Shown here in pieces: positions 51,894-64,000 of a DNA stretch of 64,000 bases. The translations under genes were made by a program, and so were the position numbers. The DNA is from Caprimulgus europaeus. Its lineage: Eukaryota; Chordata; Aves; Caprimulgiformes; Caprimulgidae. The stretch spans positions 4,216,001 through 4,280,000 of the forward strand of contig OU015541.1 of NCBI GenBank assembly GCA_907165065.1. The letters run 5' to 3'. Under the pieces are notes generated by a model. It saw only the letters and a list, made by a program, of their open reading frames with translations. It was not told the DNA's origin and ran no database searches. Each line of letters starts with the position of its first letter. Position 1 is the stretch's first letter.

Positions 51894-53221
51894 AGTCCTT
51901 GCATGTGCAAATGTGGCTGGCAGGTGTACTGCGTGAAGAACAGCACTGCAGCGAGAGTCATGTGTGCAAACCTTCCCCTGGCTATCTGTGCTACCAGGTT
52001 TGGGCAACAAGAAAAATAGTGAGCTGTGATTGTAATACATAGGATGAAAGACAATAATTTGTACTGAAAACAAATTGAGTACAGTTAAACAATCTCCTTG
52101 CTGCAATCTTCAATTAAAAAAAAATAAAGGAAATGATGAGTTAATAATTCCTTTCCTCCTTAGGGAATAAGAGAAACTCTATCTTCCAAAATGGAGAGTA
52201 TAAACACAGAGGTAAGACCTTCATCTACAGAGCAAACACATTAGAAGTTTTTTCCATTAAAATGTATTTGTTTCTCAGCTTACAAACCAGACAGAGCAAA
52301 TCGTACATACATACATTTGAAATTGTGCATTAAAAATGTGTACAAACATTTCCAATAATCAAGATGACTGTGAAATGCTTGTGCCAAGTATTTCAATAGC
52401 TGTTCTTCATTTGAAGATGGTTCATATCCATCACATGGTATTGGTTCCAGGCCCAGTGTTTCAGCCTGAAGTACTCAAACATCATGAGTCAGCTCTCCTC
52501 GAAATCATTTCAGTGACTTAAATGAGACACAATACAGAGATAATGCTTAGGTTCTTTTTAAACCACCTTTTTCCTTACATGTATCTATATCAGTCATTTT
52601 CAGTTTGGTTTTTTTTCCTAATGCTAAATTGTTAAGAAACTTACTACAAAAATTAATATATTAAATATGAAAAAGGCAATTTTCTTCACACTCATGTTGT
52701 TCCAGAAACTGGAGGATTAAACCAGCATTTATCACAAGGGAATCCTGAAGGTCTGCTTGCTGCTCCCTCACCATGAAGGCAAGCTGAAGCCTCTCTGAAT
52801 CCCATGAGTACACTCAACTTATTTCACTGCAGGGGGGTGAAACACAGCAGTGTCACTCCAGGATGACACTGGTAGTGGCACTGCATGGGACACTCTACAC
52901 CTTAAGTTATCGAGTTGTCAAGTAAATAATGCCCATAGCAGGGAGAACAGATCCCTGGCATGTGGCATGTCAGGGTGCAAACATACCTGGGAAAGCTCCT
53001 GTTTCTGCTTAAGGAGGGTTATGCCTTTCTTCTGATTTATCTTTTTAAGATTCTAACTTGTTACTTTTGTTTATGGCATTTTCTCAGCAGCCATCACCAC
53101 CCCATCTTGTGTCCAGCCTTGCCAGGCTGCGGCAACTCCAGATTGCCAGAGACAGCCACTCTGCCTAAACATATCAAACAGCAAAATTGTGAAATTTCAG
53201 CCTAAAAGAAGGTTTCATAAG

Positions 53222-53273
53222 CAGAAAAAACCCCCCAACTCACACCCAAAAACCAACACAAAACCCCATCAGC
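53222..53273 (+). repeat. A/C-rich tract
   Basis: Alternating A and C runs (GAAAAAACCCCCCAACTC and similar units). Another A/C-rich tract lies at 54703-54745. Both give G runs on the minus strand. Confidence 0.8.
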
Positions 53274-54702
53274 TCTCCAAACAAAATGAAAGTGCCAAGA
53301 GCTCATAATGCATATGAAGTAAGTGGATGCACAGTTCTGCAGGGATTTTATTTCTTTTTAAAGTCAAATGCTCCCTATCTCCTTGATGGGCAGAACCTGT
53401 GGCTCTATCCTTCCGAGTATCAGCATAAACAACATAAAAAGCTACTCAAGATTTTTTTCTTAATCTCAGCCTTAAGACAGCCTCATATCAATTTGGTTAC
53501 TTTAAACCCACAAAAGCTCAGAATCAAAATATTCCAGCAAAGTAACCATTCTGCAGACTGCTGGAGAGCAATGTTTTTTTTAGAAAAAGAAAGAAAGAAA
53601 AAAAGGAAAAAATCCCACCCTTATACTCTCCAGTGTTCGTAGAGGAGCGCTGCATAGAATTGTCACAATAAATTAATATGACAGTATAAAAGCCAATACT
53701 CACCCTGGGATTATACAATAAATAGACTCCATTAAACTACTCTGTAAAGTCTCCTGTGAGAAATTTCTCTTTGATCCAGAACTTAATAGGAATTATTTAA
53801 TCATAATGAGATGGTAATAAAACAGCATCACCTGAATAAGCTATTTTATTACCTGTTTTATAATTAGCTCTTCTTCATTATAATTCTTTCAGATATTTCA
53901 AGCTCATAATGTAAAGGGCACATATAGAAGTATCTGGAGCCACCGTGTATTTATACTTGTGCTAAGGAATCCTTTATGCAGTACATTGATATTTATAAAG
54001 TTTATGACTGCCCTCAAGGGAAACTCCCTAAAGCAACGATGGAGAAAAGATGGCAACATCCCCATGTAGACTATGCAGCAGGGAGCAGGAAGGGTGAGCT
54101 GTCTTTCTTCTTACCTAAGTTGTGGCTTTTACAGGAAGGTGTAGGCTTTGTCTCCTCTCTCTCCCCTCTAATCCATCATTCCTTCCTCTCCCTTTAGTGG
54201 GCACTAGGGACTCAAAGCTAACATGGTTTGGATTTGGAATTTTTTGCTGGGTTGCTTTTCACTGCCACAGCTACACAAGCACTTGTGTTGGCTCCAAAGA
54301 AGTGACAGCTAAATCCAAGAAAGGCAAGACCTGTCCTGTCTGGTGGCTACAACTGAATCCACAGCTTTGCCCATTTCTACTGACCATGTTCACGCAAAAT
54401 TTTTTTCAAAGACAGTTTGTTTTTAACTTCTCCAAGAAATAATAAGTGCATCTTTTGTCATCTCCAACCTTGTGACAAACACCACGTTCCTGCACCAAAG
54501 CAGTGTCACATAAGACCTTAAAACTGCAATTACATGCCACAAGCTTGGAAAAACAGGATGGTTTTTCACCAAAGCACACAGTTGAGTATGACCAAAACAA
54601 CTGTTATTGAAGCTTTCCAAAAGCTACCTGGCCAAGGTGGGCATGCAGCAAGCAAAAATACTCAGATGAATGATTTATTTCCACTTGCCAAAATTACAGG
54701 CA

Positions 54703-54745
54703 ACTAAAACCAACAACAACAAAAAACCCCCACAAAACCCCAACA
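54703..54745 (+). repeat. A/C-rich tract
   Basis: AACAACAAC units lead into AAAAAACCCCCACAAAACCC. It is similar in make-up to 88-140 and 53222-53273. Confidence 0.82.
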
Positions 54746-56829
54746 CCTTAAAATGGAAAGCATCAAGAATCCTTAACTGAAAATAGGGGCACAGCCTGTG
54801 CATACACGGAGCTATTTAAAAAGTAATGTAACATAATTAGATTCTTCATTTCTGGGAAGGGTTTTTGATCACACAGATGTACAACCAGAAGCCCTTACAG
54901 AGCATCCGACAATTTTTAACGTTCATACACCCTGTACAGCTGCACATCTCAAACAAGGCTGTAAAAAGCAGTTCACTCAGGAGTTTCACTCATTCTCCTC
55001 TAGTCTAAAACTTTATTTAAAGATATAAAATCTTGCCACTGCTATGAATTTTCCATCTGTGGCCATACATCCCTCCTAAGTATTTTCACACATAGGCAGG
55101 GAAAGTTACGAGTATTAGAACAACTTTATAACATTTTGGTATTGCTAATCATTTCCTTTCGTGCAATATTAAGTCCATCAGACTTTTCTTGCTCTTAGGC
55201 CTCTCTTTGAGACCTCAAAGAAGTATTAAAGGTTAACTTGACAAGTCTTTAAACGCTGTTGAGCTTGGAACAAAAAATTCATGCCAGAAACCAAAGCCCT
55301 GGCTGTATACACACGAAGTATTAGGCAAGTTTCACTCTAGTAAGAGTGTAATTGGATTAAACCACATCATTTGATAATTTTGTAGTTAGTCACTGAAAGA
55401 AGCATGTAAGTAATTTCAATTTTGCAGAAAACTAGTCATCTTAGTGCCGTTGTACAGTTTGGTAGCAAATTATTTTTAGGAAATTTTAGAAAGACTGCAC
55501 TATTTTAAACCATGCCAAAGATGCAACTGGGAAAAAAAAAAAAGTGTTACAAAATTCTGTCAATATCTCAATTTCTGAATTACCCAGCTCTTGATATTCA
55601 ATTCTACTAGAGTGATTATGGGCTAGGGCCAAGAAGGGGCATGTGTGATAAATATCTGTCTTTTATGCCTACATAAAATGCTCTTATAACATGAATAAAA
55701 AAAGTAGATAAACAATCTGTGATGACAAATTAGCATTTAAAATTTCTAGGCTATCTAACCTCCTCTGCACGTACTCTGAACAAACACTAATAAAATGTTC
55801 AGCACTACAATGTAGCTGTTTTGGTAGCTAAATAGTAATGGAGCAGATGCTTAATATCAGCCTTTAAGCCTCAAAATGTACAAATACAATTAATTGGCAG
55901 CCCAATTTTGGAGGCTGGGCTGGTAGAAAAGAAGTGCCTGAAATTCTGACTGTGAGAAGAATTTTTCTTTTTGGGGAGAGCAATGTGTTATTTTTAACAT
56001 AATTAAAACCTTCTTTTTATTGCAAGTATCACCTTCCCTGGTGTTCCTCCCACCTCCATCCATGGGTATTGAATTCTTCTTATTTATATTCTTGTTGCTA
56101 CAGGGAGAAAGTCAAAGTCTGAGCAACCCCTGATAGTCTTTTTAAAATGGACAATTGCACTATTCAGCTCTTAACAATGTAAGCAATTTGAGGTTATCAG
56201 TCTGTTTGCATGTGTTTTCACTGTGCTCAGCACAATGAAACCCTGATCTTAATTAGTGGCTATCATCATAAAAATACCACTATTACTACTACCAGCACTG
56301 AGTCAGAAGCATTGTTTTATATGTGATTACTACAAGGTGAACCTCCCCAGTCTCGCTTCCCTGATCAAGCCGAGTGAAGTAATGCTGAAAATAAAATAGC
56401 CTTTTAAAATAAAATCAGTTTTCATAGTCTAAAGTGCTGCTGGAAATAGGACGATAAGCTATTCATTCCTGACACTGTTTCTGCGAGCACGATCTATGGT
56501 TTATAATTAACAGATATACAGGACTTTTCCCTTGCTACTCCCTTTTTTAAGCTCTCCTACATTTATGACTGTGCTAATCCCCAGTGGAAGTGCCTAGACT
56601 GCAATGCTGCTGAAACTCCCCTCCTAGCAGAGTCCTGCTAATACAAGGCATTGATCCAGCAGCAATTACTAGCAGGGCAGTACAGAAGTTACACTAAATT
56701 CCATGTCTTTATTTTTCCCCTGTGCTGTGGGGTACCTGTTCCCCAGGCTGAGAGATGTGTGCAGCAGTACATGGCAGTGCTCCCCAGAAATGCGGGCCAG
56801 CCTCGCCGCCCGGGCGCTGTGCTGAGCAG

Positions 56830-59800
56830 GAGGAGCAGGGGCTCTGCTCCATTTTCCTTCCCTGTGAGCCAGACTTGGGGAAAAGGCCAGGTCTCCATCT
56901 AATCCAAGGCAGGGAGGCATTTCAGACAGGTCATTGCCCTTTACTAATGAAGTGCAGTAGCGATGCACTTGCATGCTTACCAGTTTTTTTCTCCTTATGA
57001 AGCCCATTGAAGAGGTGATGCCACCTGAGCCCCCAGCAGCTGAAGGAGGATTACCACATCCACACCCCTTCAGGAGTCTGCACATCATAGAAACAGAATC
57101 AACCTGACCCTGCTGAAGAGGACTCACTCTCTCCTGTCACATCACCTGGCATTTGACCCATTAAAAAATTGTTAAAAATAGAAACAATCCACAAATGAAC
57201 AAAAAACCCTAAGAGAGTTTAGAGAGATCTGTTTCCTATCACTGCCTAGTCCACCTCTCCAGAGGGAAGAGGAGGGAGAAAAAAAAATAAAGATAACCAA
57301 ACCAGGAAGGGCTGAATTATGCTGTCTCATACATCACTCTGAACTCTATCAATTTCCTCTATTTCTTCTGTAAAAGAGCAGCAAAGTACACACCTTAATT
57401 TTGCTGACACTACCCCTGCTCAGTAAATAAGCATTCTGTATCAATATTTACTTCCCTCTGCACAAGGCAATAAACCATTGTTAGAATTCAAATCTTCCTC
57501 ACTCCCTTTCAGAAGTCTCAGCTACCCTGAAAAAAAAATCAATCAGCTGTAGCAGTCACTCCTGAGCGGTTTATAATAGCTTAGCTCAGGCACTGGGCAA
57601 ACTTGAAGATTATCATCCAAAAGCTAGTTCCCTCTGAATGCAGCCCAGTACTACCAATTCTTCTGAAATTTATCACCAGTTATTTGGAACAGGCATCAGT
57701 TCCCATTCAGTGTACTTAGCAAGACTCAGGGAAACACCCAGACACAACAGGCTCCAAAGGCACCTCTGTACAAACTGCCGGGAGCTCACAGGGCCACGGC
57801 CCATGGGGAATGGCCAGAGCATCCCTCCAGCTCATGGCGCTTCAAGAGTCGTCGCCAAAGACGCTCAAAGCAACGTCAATGTTTTGAGGGATTCAACAGG
57901 CAGCAGGAGTTACCTGCTGTGTTACCTAGAGAGAAGGGGAATGCCGAAACAGATTATAGGAGCAGCAGTCACCCAGTCAGTCAATTAAAGCAGCTACTGC
58001 TGGCAAGGAAAAAGGTGGAAAACATAGAAAGCTTCAGATATACCAGGGTTTTCAGTTTTTGGTTGTTTTTTTTCCCCTCAAATACAATCTCCAAGTGAAG
58101 CTCTGCCCCTGACAGAGGAAGGAGGGAGAGCGATTCAATTAATCAAAATAGATTATCTTTTCCTAAGTTAAATAAAAGCTAATAAAAATGAAATACCAAT
58201 GCACATGGCAGATTTATGCTAACCACTTCAGTGCAATACAGAGACACCTGGGCACGATATTAAAAAAGATCAAATTAAACTTTAGTGACTGCAACAGCAG
58301 GTGACAGAGCAGCGCTTTCCCTTACCACATCTTTCAACTATCAAGTATAAACTTTCATTTTACTTGAATCACCTTTCCAACTCGCCCTTCTTGAGAAAAC
58401 TAAATATTATTTCCTATACTTCTCCATGTCCTTACACGCATCTGTTGGGAAGGGGAAGAGGGCTGACACCAAAACCGGTTCCCAAACACAGGAACTATTT
58501 TTCAGGAGTATTTCTGACCAGATCCAGAGCTACAATTTGTAAATAATGTAAAGACTTTGTTTTTACAAAGTACCACGCTGCTGCAGCTGAAGTTGTGCTG
58601 CAGTAATATGTACATAACAAAACCACAAAGCCATGTAAGGAGCCCTTTGTTTAGACACTATGAACAGTTTGACATCTTTCATCATAACCAGCACAATGCC
58701 AGAATTCTTTTATTAGAGAAAGTCACAAAGATGTAGAAAACAGTAAGATCCCATATTATGTTAATGGGGACAAACAGCTTAACGTCTAACAACAACAGCA
58801 GGCGCTGTAAATCTAGCTGCTTAGAGGGAAGGGTGTTTTGCTTATTATTTCTGCAAGGTCATTATTACTTCAACCTTATTTACACACACAGAACACACAC
58901 AGCTGAATGCATTGTATTCTTGTTAGTGCTGCACAGAAAACCCTTTTCCCACATTACCTGGAAAAGAGATTTCCCACTCCGTACCACAACATGAGCACGG
59001 TTCTTCAAGGATAAGATGGAGACAACCAATCAACCCATGGAGTGCAGACAACCAACTCCTGAGCATGGAAGTTGCTGGATTTTCAGCAACCTCTACTTTT
59101 AGAGTCACCATTGAATGTACCATGATATCAGCTCCTACAGCATGTGCCTGCACAGATGTCTGTTGACTTCCCTGAGTGTTTACTACAAGAGTAGGGCCTT
59201 AGCATCAATAAAAGAACCATTTCCCCCCTGCCTCGATTTTGCAAAATGTCTAAAATTCAATTAGTTATGCTTTCTCTCTTCTCCTACAGCCTATGCAGTT
59301 GATTTCATGCTGTGACAAATGCAGCTTGGCTTTGAATTTCCGCAGTAAAAGTTGACTGCCCAAGTGCGTGCAGAAAGCAAAAAGTAAAGTGATGCAATCA
59401 CAGCCAAGGTGAATTCATTTAAATTTTAACTCAACACTTGTAAAGCAGTTTCTTAACACTATTCACCTTTCTTTCCTTCCTCCAGAAAGAAGCACCACTT
59501 TAAACAATCAGAATATCCTCAATTTAATCTTTATATTTATGTATACAACATATTCTCTTTTCTATCATCACATCATGGAGAATGCTGGAGATTTTAATTT
59601 AATAGGGAAATCAAGGAAAATACCCTTAAGTGTCTATTTACCTTTAAGCACACTAGTAGGATCATTTAATTCCAAGATAAGAGGTCCAAGATGACAAGCT
59701 GAGAATGAACAGTTCTTTGGCACATCAGGTATTTAACATGCAAATGTTCAAATGACTTCATGAACAATGTATGGAAAGTTGTCACCACTGCTACATTTGA

Positions 59801-61730
59801 GCACAAAAATACATTAAAAAATGTGAATTTTTTTTGTAACAAGAAAACCATATGTATAAAATAGATAGTAAACAAGCAGAAAAAAAGGTCTGTACACAAA
59901 CTCATGGCAACAGCTGCGTTCTCCATACAAGCCCTCATCTCACATCATGCTCCTGACAGGAGAATTTTTTCCACCTGTAATTCTTGCATGTTCTCCACAT
60001 CCCTATAATGTGCTCCCACGTTGGGATATAAAGCACTCATGCTTCCATTTGAGTACACTTCACATTTCCCAAACACAAGCATAATCTTCAAACTTTGAAC
60101 CAGCATATATCCAGGCACAACTGCTTAATAAGAAAAATAGAAAGAAAAAAAAAAAAAGTCCGGGGGGCAGGGGGAGAAGTCAAATGCAATTACAGTCCAT
60201 TTATTTGTAATTGCAAATAATGATTTTTTTGTTTCTATTGGTGACAGAAAAAAAGCAATTCAGTGACATGTAGCAGCCAGGCAGTCTTACTTGGCTCTGA
60301 AGCAGCCAAATTGTTGTAGATGAAATCTCAGTGCCTGTGACATCTCTCCCTAAAGCATACAGCTCAATTATACCTGCACCACAAATATCTAAAGCTCAAG
60401 AAAATAGGTGTTTGCAGCCAAATAAAGGCTAGAAAGGTAGAAATTACAGCAACTGCTACTCATTGATACATGGTGCTGTTTAGGTTTGGGGGTTTCTGGC
60501 TGACAGAAAAACTGCAACTTGAGTTAACTGATCAGGACTTCAATTTCAAAAAAACCCACCTTGAAGCTGAGAAAACTGGGATATGCAGGTATTATTTACA
60601 GCATATTGAGATAATGATGTTCAGTTGTTACAAATCATCATGTAGTTACCACTGCTTCCAATGCTCTGCTTTGTTACTGCAATATAGAGCCTGATGGCTT
60701 TGCCTTCAGATTTATCTGCAAAACCACACTGACTTCAATAGGAGTCTTTTATCCATGAGAAATTTTGTGAAATATGTGCAGGTAGAGTGGAGACAGGCGC
60801 AAACAGAGGAAAAGCATAAAAAAGAAGTCAGTGTCACCTCACTGCACTGTTCTTTTACACCATCCCTGCAGGACAAACCTCACTGCATAGCACTCGTGTA
60901 TGACCACTGCTGCAACCGTGGAGTGAACCAGAGACCAACATTTTGCTGCACAGAATTAACTTTATATGAACACAGAAATTCATAAAGTAAGAGGTGAAAT
61001 ACATTCATGCCACCTCTTTACTTAGTAACATAATAAATAGTTTAGTGCAATTAATAAGAAATGATGCAAAATGGTACAGTCCCATGCTGTCTGCATGGAG
61101 AGCAAGATCTGCATTACAGGAGATGTGCCTGTGACCCAGAACCACTCGGTAACCGCTGCGACTGCAGGGCTGCCCCTGCCAATACGCTTGCGTGGCTCAC
61201 AAAGACAGGGTGACACACCTTGGGGATTTGTTTGCATGCACAATTTGGCACCTGCTGCTTTAAAAACCTCTGCCACAGTTTTCATATGGGCCAAAGCATC
61301 AGTAACTTCAGGGTGAAAATCTCCTGCACAACTCAAATCCTCCTGAGCTGCTCCTTTTGGGAACAGGCGGTGGTGGGTCAGCAATGCTCACTGCTCTCCT
61401 GCCACGCTCAGACATAACAGAGGCATCCAAAGCAATACGAGGAGGGTAACACATATGGTGCATTTTAAAGAATCAACACTGAACAGGCTTTTGTCCTATT
61501 GTATTCCCCACCTGCATGACAAAATTTGCACTTGCAATCAATGCAGCACTGTCAGGACACCAACCAGACAAGGCTCAGAGTAGCTGCAGGGTAAGCAGCT
61601 TTCCTGGCCACCCAGAGAAGGAGGGGCACAGAGAAGTGATGCAGTTTGGGGCCAAGCTGCAAGCAAAGCCAAGAACACAGGTCCCAGTGCTGCCTTGACC
61701 TTTGGAAATTGTCCTGCTGCTCAAGCAACT
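56830..61730. other. Unique noncoding DNA
   Basis: Apart from the CpG cluster at 57779, there is an A-run then GGGGGGCAGGGGG tract at 60148-60176, CA-rich DNA at 58881-58902, an imperfect inverted repeat around 60200-60222, and five CpG at 61147-61191 inside a 120-codon minus-strand frame (61022-61384). None can be assigned to a gene. Confidence 0.6.
57779..57874. other. CpG cluster
   Basis: Seven CpG in about 97 bases, including GTCGTCGCC and GACGCTC. A 116-codon plus-strand frame (57638-57988) runs through it, without features I recognise. A smaller patch with five CpG in 24 bases lies 1 kb upstream at 56793-56816. Confidence 0.5.
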
Positions 61731-61739
61731 ACAAACAAG

Positions 61740-62150
61740 CACTTTTAGGCCACGCTTAGCTTTGAGATATGTTTCTCCATTTACCCTTTTATCTGAGACT
61801 TGGTATTAAAAAGGCTCTTTTGAAAATTACTTTTGTCTGTTTAATTAATCTTCTGCCCATATGAAAATCTTAAAATGATTACAAACACATTCAATTTTAC
61901 TTCCATTGATTTATCTCCATCTAATGGCCTGTTCTATCTTTTATAAGGCTCACAATAGCAGAACTGGGTCATAATGTAAGTAATACAGTAGTAATGTACA
62001 TTTTAGTGAACCCTGTTATCAAACCTCTCATTCCTCTCTGCTCAGTTCAGAATGAAGCCTATTACAGCAATTGGACTTGTACTGTTTGGATAAAGCTTGG
62101 TGAATTGAACTGACTCAACCTAATTTTTACAGTCTTAATCCTGACATTCA
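61740..62150. promoter_or_regulatory. Repeat-free AT-rich block, possible conserved element
   Basis: About 400 bases without homopolymers or recognisable repeats, with TTAATTAATC (about 61841), ATCTGAGACTTGG and TCTTTTATAAGG-like words. The texture resembles conserved noncoding sequence, but I cannot align it, so the call is weak. Confidence 0.2.
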
Positions 62151-64000
62151 AAGCACCAAAACCAATCCCACCAAGGGAGTCCTCATACAGTGCTTCTGCA
62201 TGAAGGTAGACACTGTCATGATGAGCACAGTAGTGTGATGGTAGATTTTAGAAGAGATATGGAAAAAACAAGAGGGAAAAAGTCACCTGTAGTCACTTCA
62301 AGGAACAGTTGGTTTTCACTTATTCAGCAGAAATAATTTCAGAGCAGAAACTGCAGCAGTGCAGGAACACTGAAGTTGAACTGTGTTCTCAGCTGAAAGT
62401 CCAAGGAACTGATTGAACTCTGTAACAGTCTTCACCAGCAGTGACAACCACCCCCTGCAAAGCTTCACAGCATGAAAACAGTTTGGGATCACCCAACTTT
62501 GTACTGGAGATGAAGCCCAGGAAAGTTGGTGGCTGTGAAGGGCATTATTTGGTCTGCCACCAAGTTTCCCAGTCCCAGAAGCGCTGCAGTCTGAAATCAA
62601 GATAAAACGAGCTGTATCTACTTTGCTGCAGGCTGCTTATCAGCAGCATGAAGACATCCCAGAGACTTATTAGATACAATATACATGAGATGTGGAAATA
62701 GTTCCTTCCAATTTATTGTAGTATCTATGTCTAGGTGATAGATTCTGTCTTCGTGAATACTATTAAAATTGGCACATGACTCTTCTGAAGACTTTTTTTT
62801 CCAGGTGAGATCCACCTCAATTAACCCAGAGAGTACGGGAGCAGATGAAGTATATAGATTGTTACTCAGAAGTTGCTTGAATTTCATTTCAAATGGAAAT
62901 TCATCACCATGGGTGAATTCACCCACTTTACAGGGTTAATAAGAAAGCATTCACAGTGCTTTGGCATCCTTGTACAATAAGACCTTTAAGCAAAGTTGAA
63001 GTTTTGCATCCAACTCGATGCTTCACTGGGAGACCACCACTCTTCAGCATCTTTCAGTGTGTATTTTGTACTTATAAAGTACTTATAAATGCATAAAAGA
63101 ATTTAAAGGGCAATACTTGAAAGTTAAGTCTAGAACTAATATACTCTCCCTGATTACATGAATTATATGTTCAGTTGCTGCTGCTGTACCAGTGCATTTG
63201 GTATTTAACTCTATGCAATGACGATAATGGAAAATAATGACATTGAAAATAGGATTTCTTTATTCTTCAGACTTTTGAGCTACAGCTCGCTTTATGAGAA
63301 AGAAATACAGTATTTTTACAGCAATCACCAGGCTGTCTCCTCTTGCTTTACAAAGCAAAAACCCAAGGAAGTCTTGTTAAACACACAAGGTGAGAAGGAA
63401 GTTTACTCATCACGTGGCCACCACAGACAGCAGCACGAGTGCCTACCTGGCTGGACAAGCCAGCATATATAACTGTGAAGTTTTATATGCATGACCTTTC
63501 CCACGTCTCCTCCTCCTCCTCTCTGAAAACAGCACTAAAACAAGTTTTAATCCATCCTTCTCCATCCCCACAGCTTCTTGTTCTCAATCCCATGGCTGCA
63601 CCCCAACACCCCTGTCAGTGCACAGGGACCTGCACAGCCTTTTCCCTGAGCCCAAGAACAATGTCTCTCTCCTCCACGACTTCTCAGGTCTATCATATCA
63701 CAGATGAAAAGGGAAAAGTACTTCTCCCTACTTGATTAAAATTAATGTTACTTCTGAACACCACACAGAGGTACTATTACTTAATCTAGTCTTCAAGGAA
63801 AGAGAAAATCCCATCAGCTTTATTTTGTCAATCTTTGCAAAACTCTGTAATTCTTATTAATACCTTCTGCCTGTGGTACTCTGGAAACTGTTAAAACTGG
63901 AACAGGTCCCCAAGTAGCATGGAATAGCCACAGTCACAGAAAATATTCTGAGAACATGGAAACACTGCTTATCCTCATTTTATCTCTAATTTATGAAGCA
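62151..64000. other. Noncoding DNA to window end
   Basis: Open frames of 84-102 codons, no recognised domain, no repeat recognised. Confidence 0.62.

Larger units (their letters stand above)
51900..56780. other. Unique AT-rich noncoding DNA
   Basis: Contains the A/C tracts at 53222 and 54703. 55370-55900 and 56200-56600 are low in repeats and could include conserved noncoding sequence, but I see no specific motif cluster. Open frames are all under 120 codons. Confidence 0.62.

Noticed and set aside
56669-57127. 152-codon minus-strand frame overlapping several plus-strand frames
   Set aside because: Several frames are open at once in a GC-richer patch, which reflects composition; no domain recognised.
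1-64000. CRISPR array, tRNA, rRNA, bacterial operon, phage or plasmid content
   Set aside because: No regularly spaced direct repeats, no cloverleaf or rRNA sequence noticed, and the base composition, CR1 and MIR content are those of a vertebrate nuclear genome.

Overview
The window looks like bird nuclear DNA. It carries truncated CR1 retroposon tails of the avian type on both strands (33415-33512 +, 34316-34403 -, 47175-47320 -, and a worn copy at 23328-23388 -). It also has ancient MIR-type SINE remnants shared by amniotes (14670-14782, 28096-28225), and few repeats overall. No mammalian L1 or Alu and no recognisable endogenous retrovirus were seen. The sequence is AT-rich and poor in CpG except for a handful of short CpG clusters.

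I found no protein-coding gene, tRNA, rRNA, CRISPR array or bacterial-type operon. The longest open frames are 178 codons (20193-20729 +), 175 (45327-45854 -), 152 (56669-57127 -), 147 (48478-48921 -) and 131 (28372-28767 -). None has a family signature I recognise, and the 175-codon frame runs through low-complexity sequence. The window is best read as intergenic or deep-intronic vertebrate DNA. I cannot name the flanking or host gene.

Layout. From 1 to about 21.9 kb the DNA is mostly unique and AT-rich, with several old dispersed-repeat remnants. At 21974-22065 there is an A/G purine microsatellite. A worn CR1 lies at 23.3 kb and a segment packed with the word TGCA at 24839-24975. A somewhat more GC-rich stretch covers 27.0-28.8 kb and contains a clear MIR. 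At 30740-31260 there is a low-repeat, CpG-bearing block with nested inverted repeats; it is my best candidate for a conserved regulatory element. Two CR1 tails in opposite orientation lie about 0.8 kb apart at 33.4-34.4 kb. Twin abutting hairpins sit at 39911-39965. A CpG cluster with a good-looking 3' splice acceptor lies at 41.45-41.8 kb, and a CpG cluster beside a PBX-like motif at 42.86-42.95 kb. AT-rich DNA with homeodomain and octamer words follows. Then come a G/T tract ending in 17 G at 45.7 kb, a deleted CR1 nested in an older repeat at 47.1-47.4 kb, and small CpG clusters at 51.8, 56.8, 57.8 and 61.15 kb.

There are no genes here whose joint action can be described. The supportable content is repeats, low-complexity tracts and candidate regulatory or exonic elements that need alignment or RNA data. 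I did not find a convincing new biological system.
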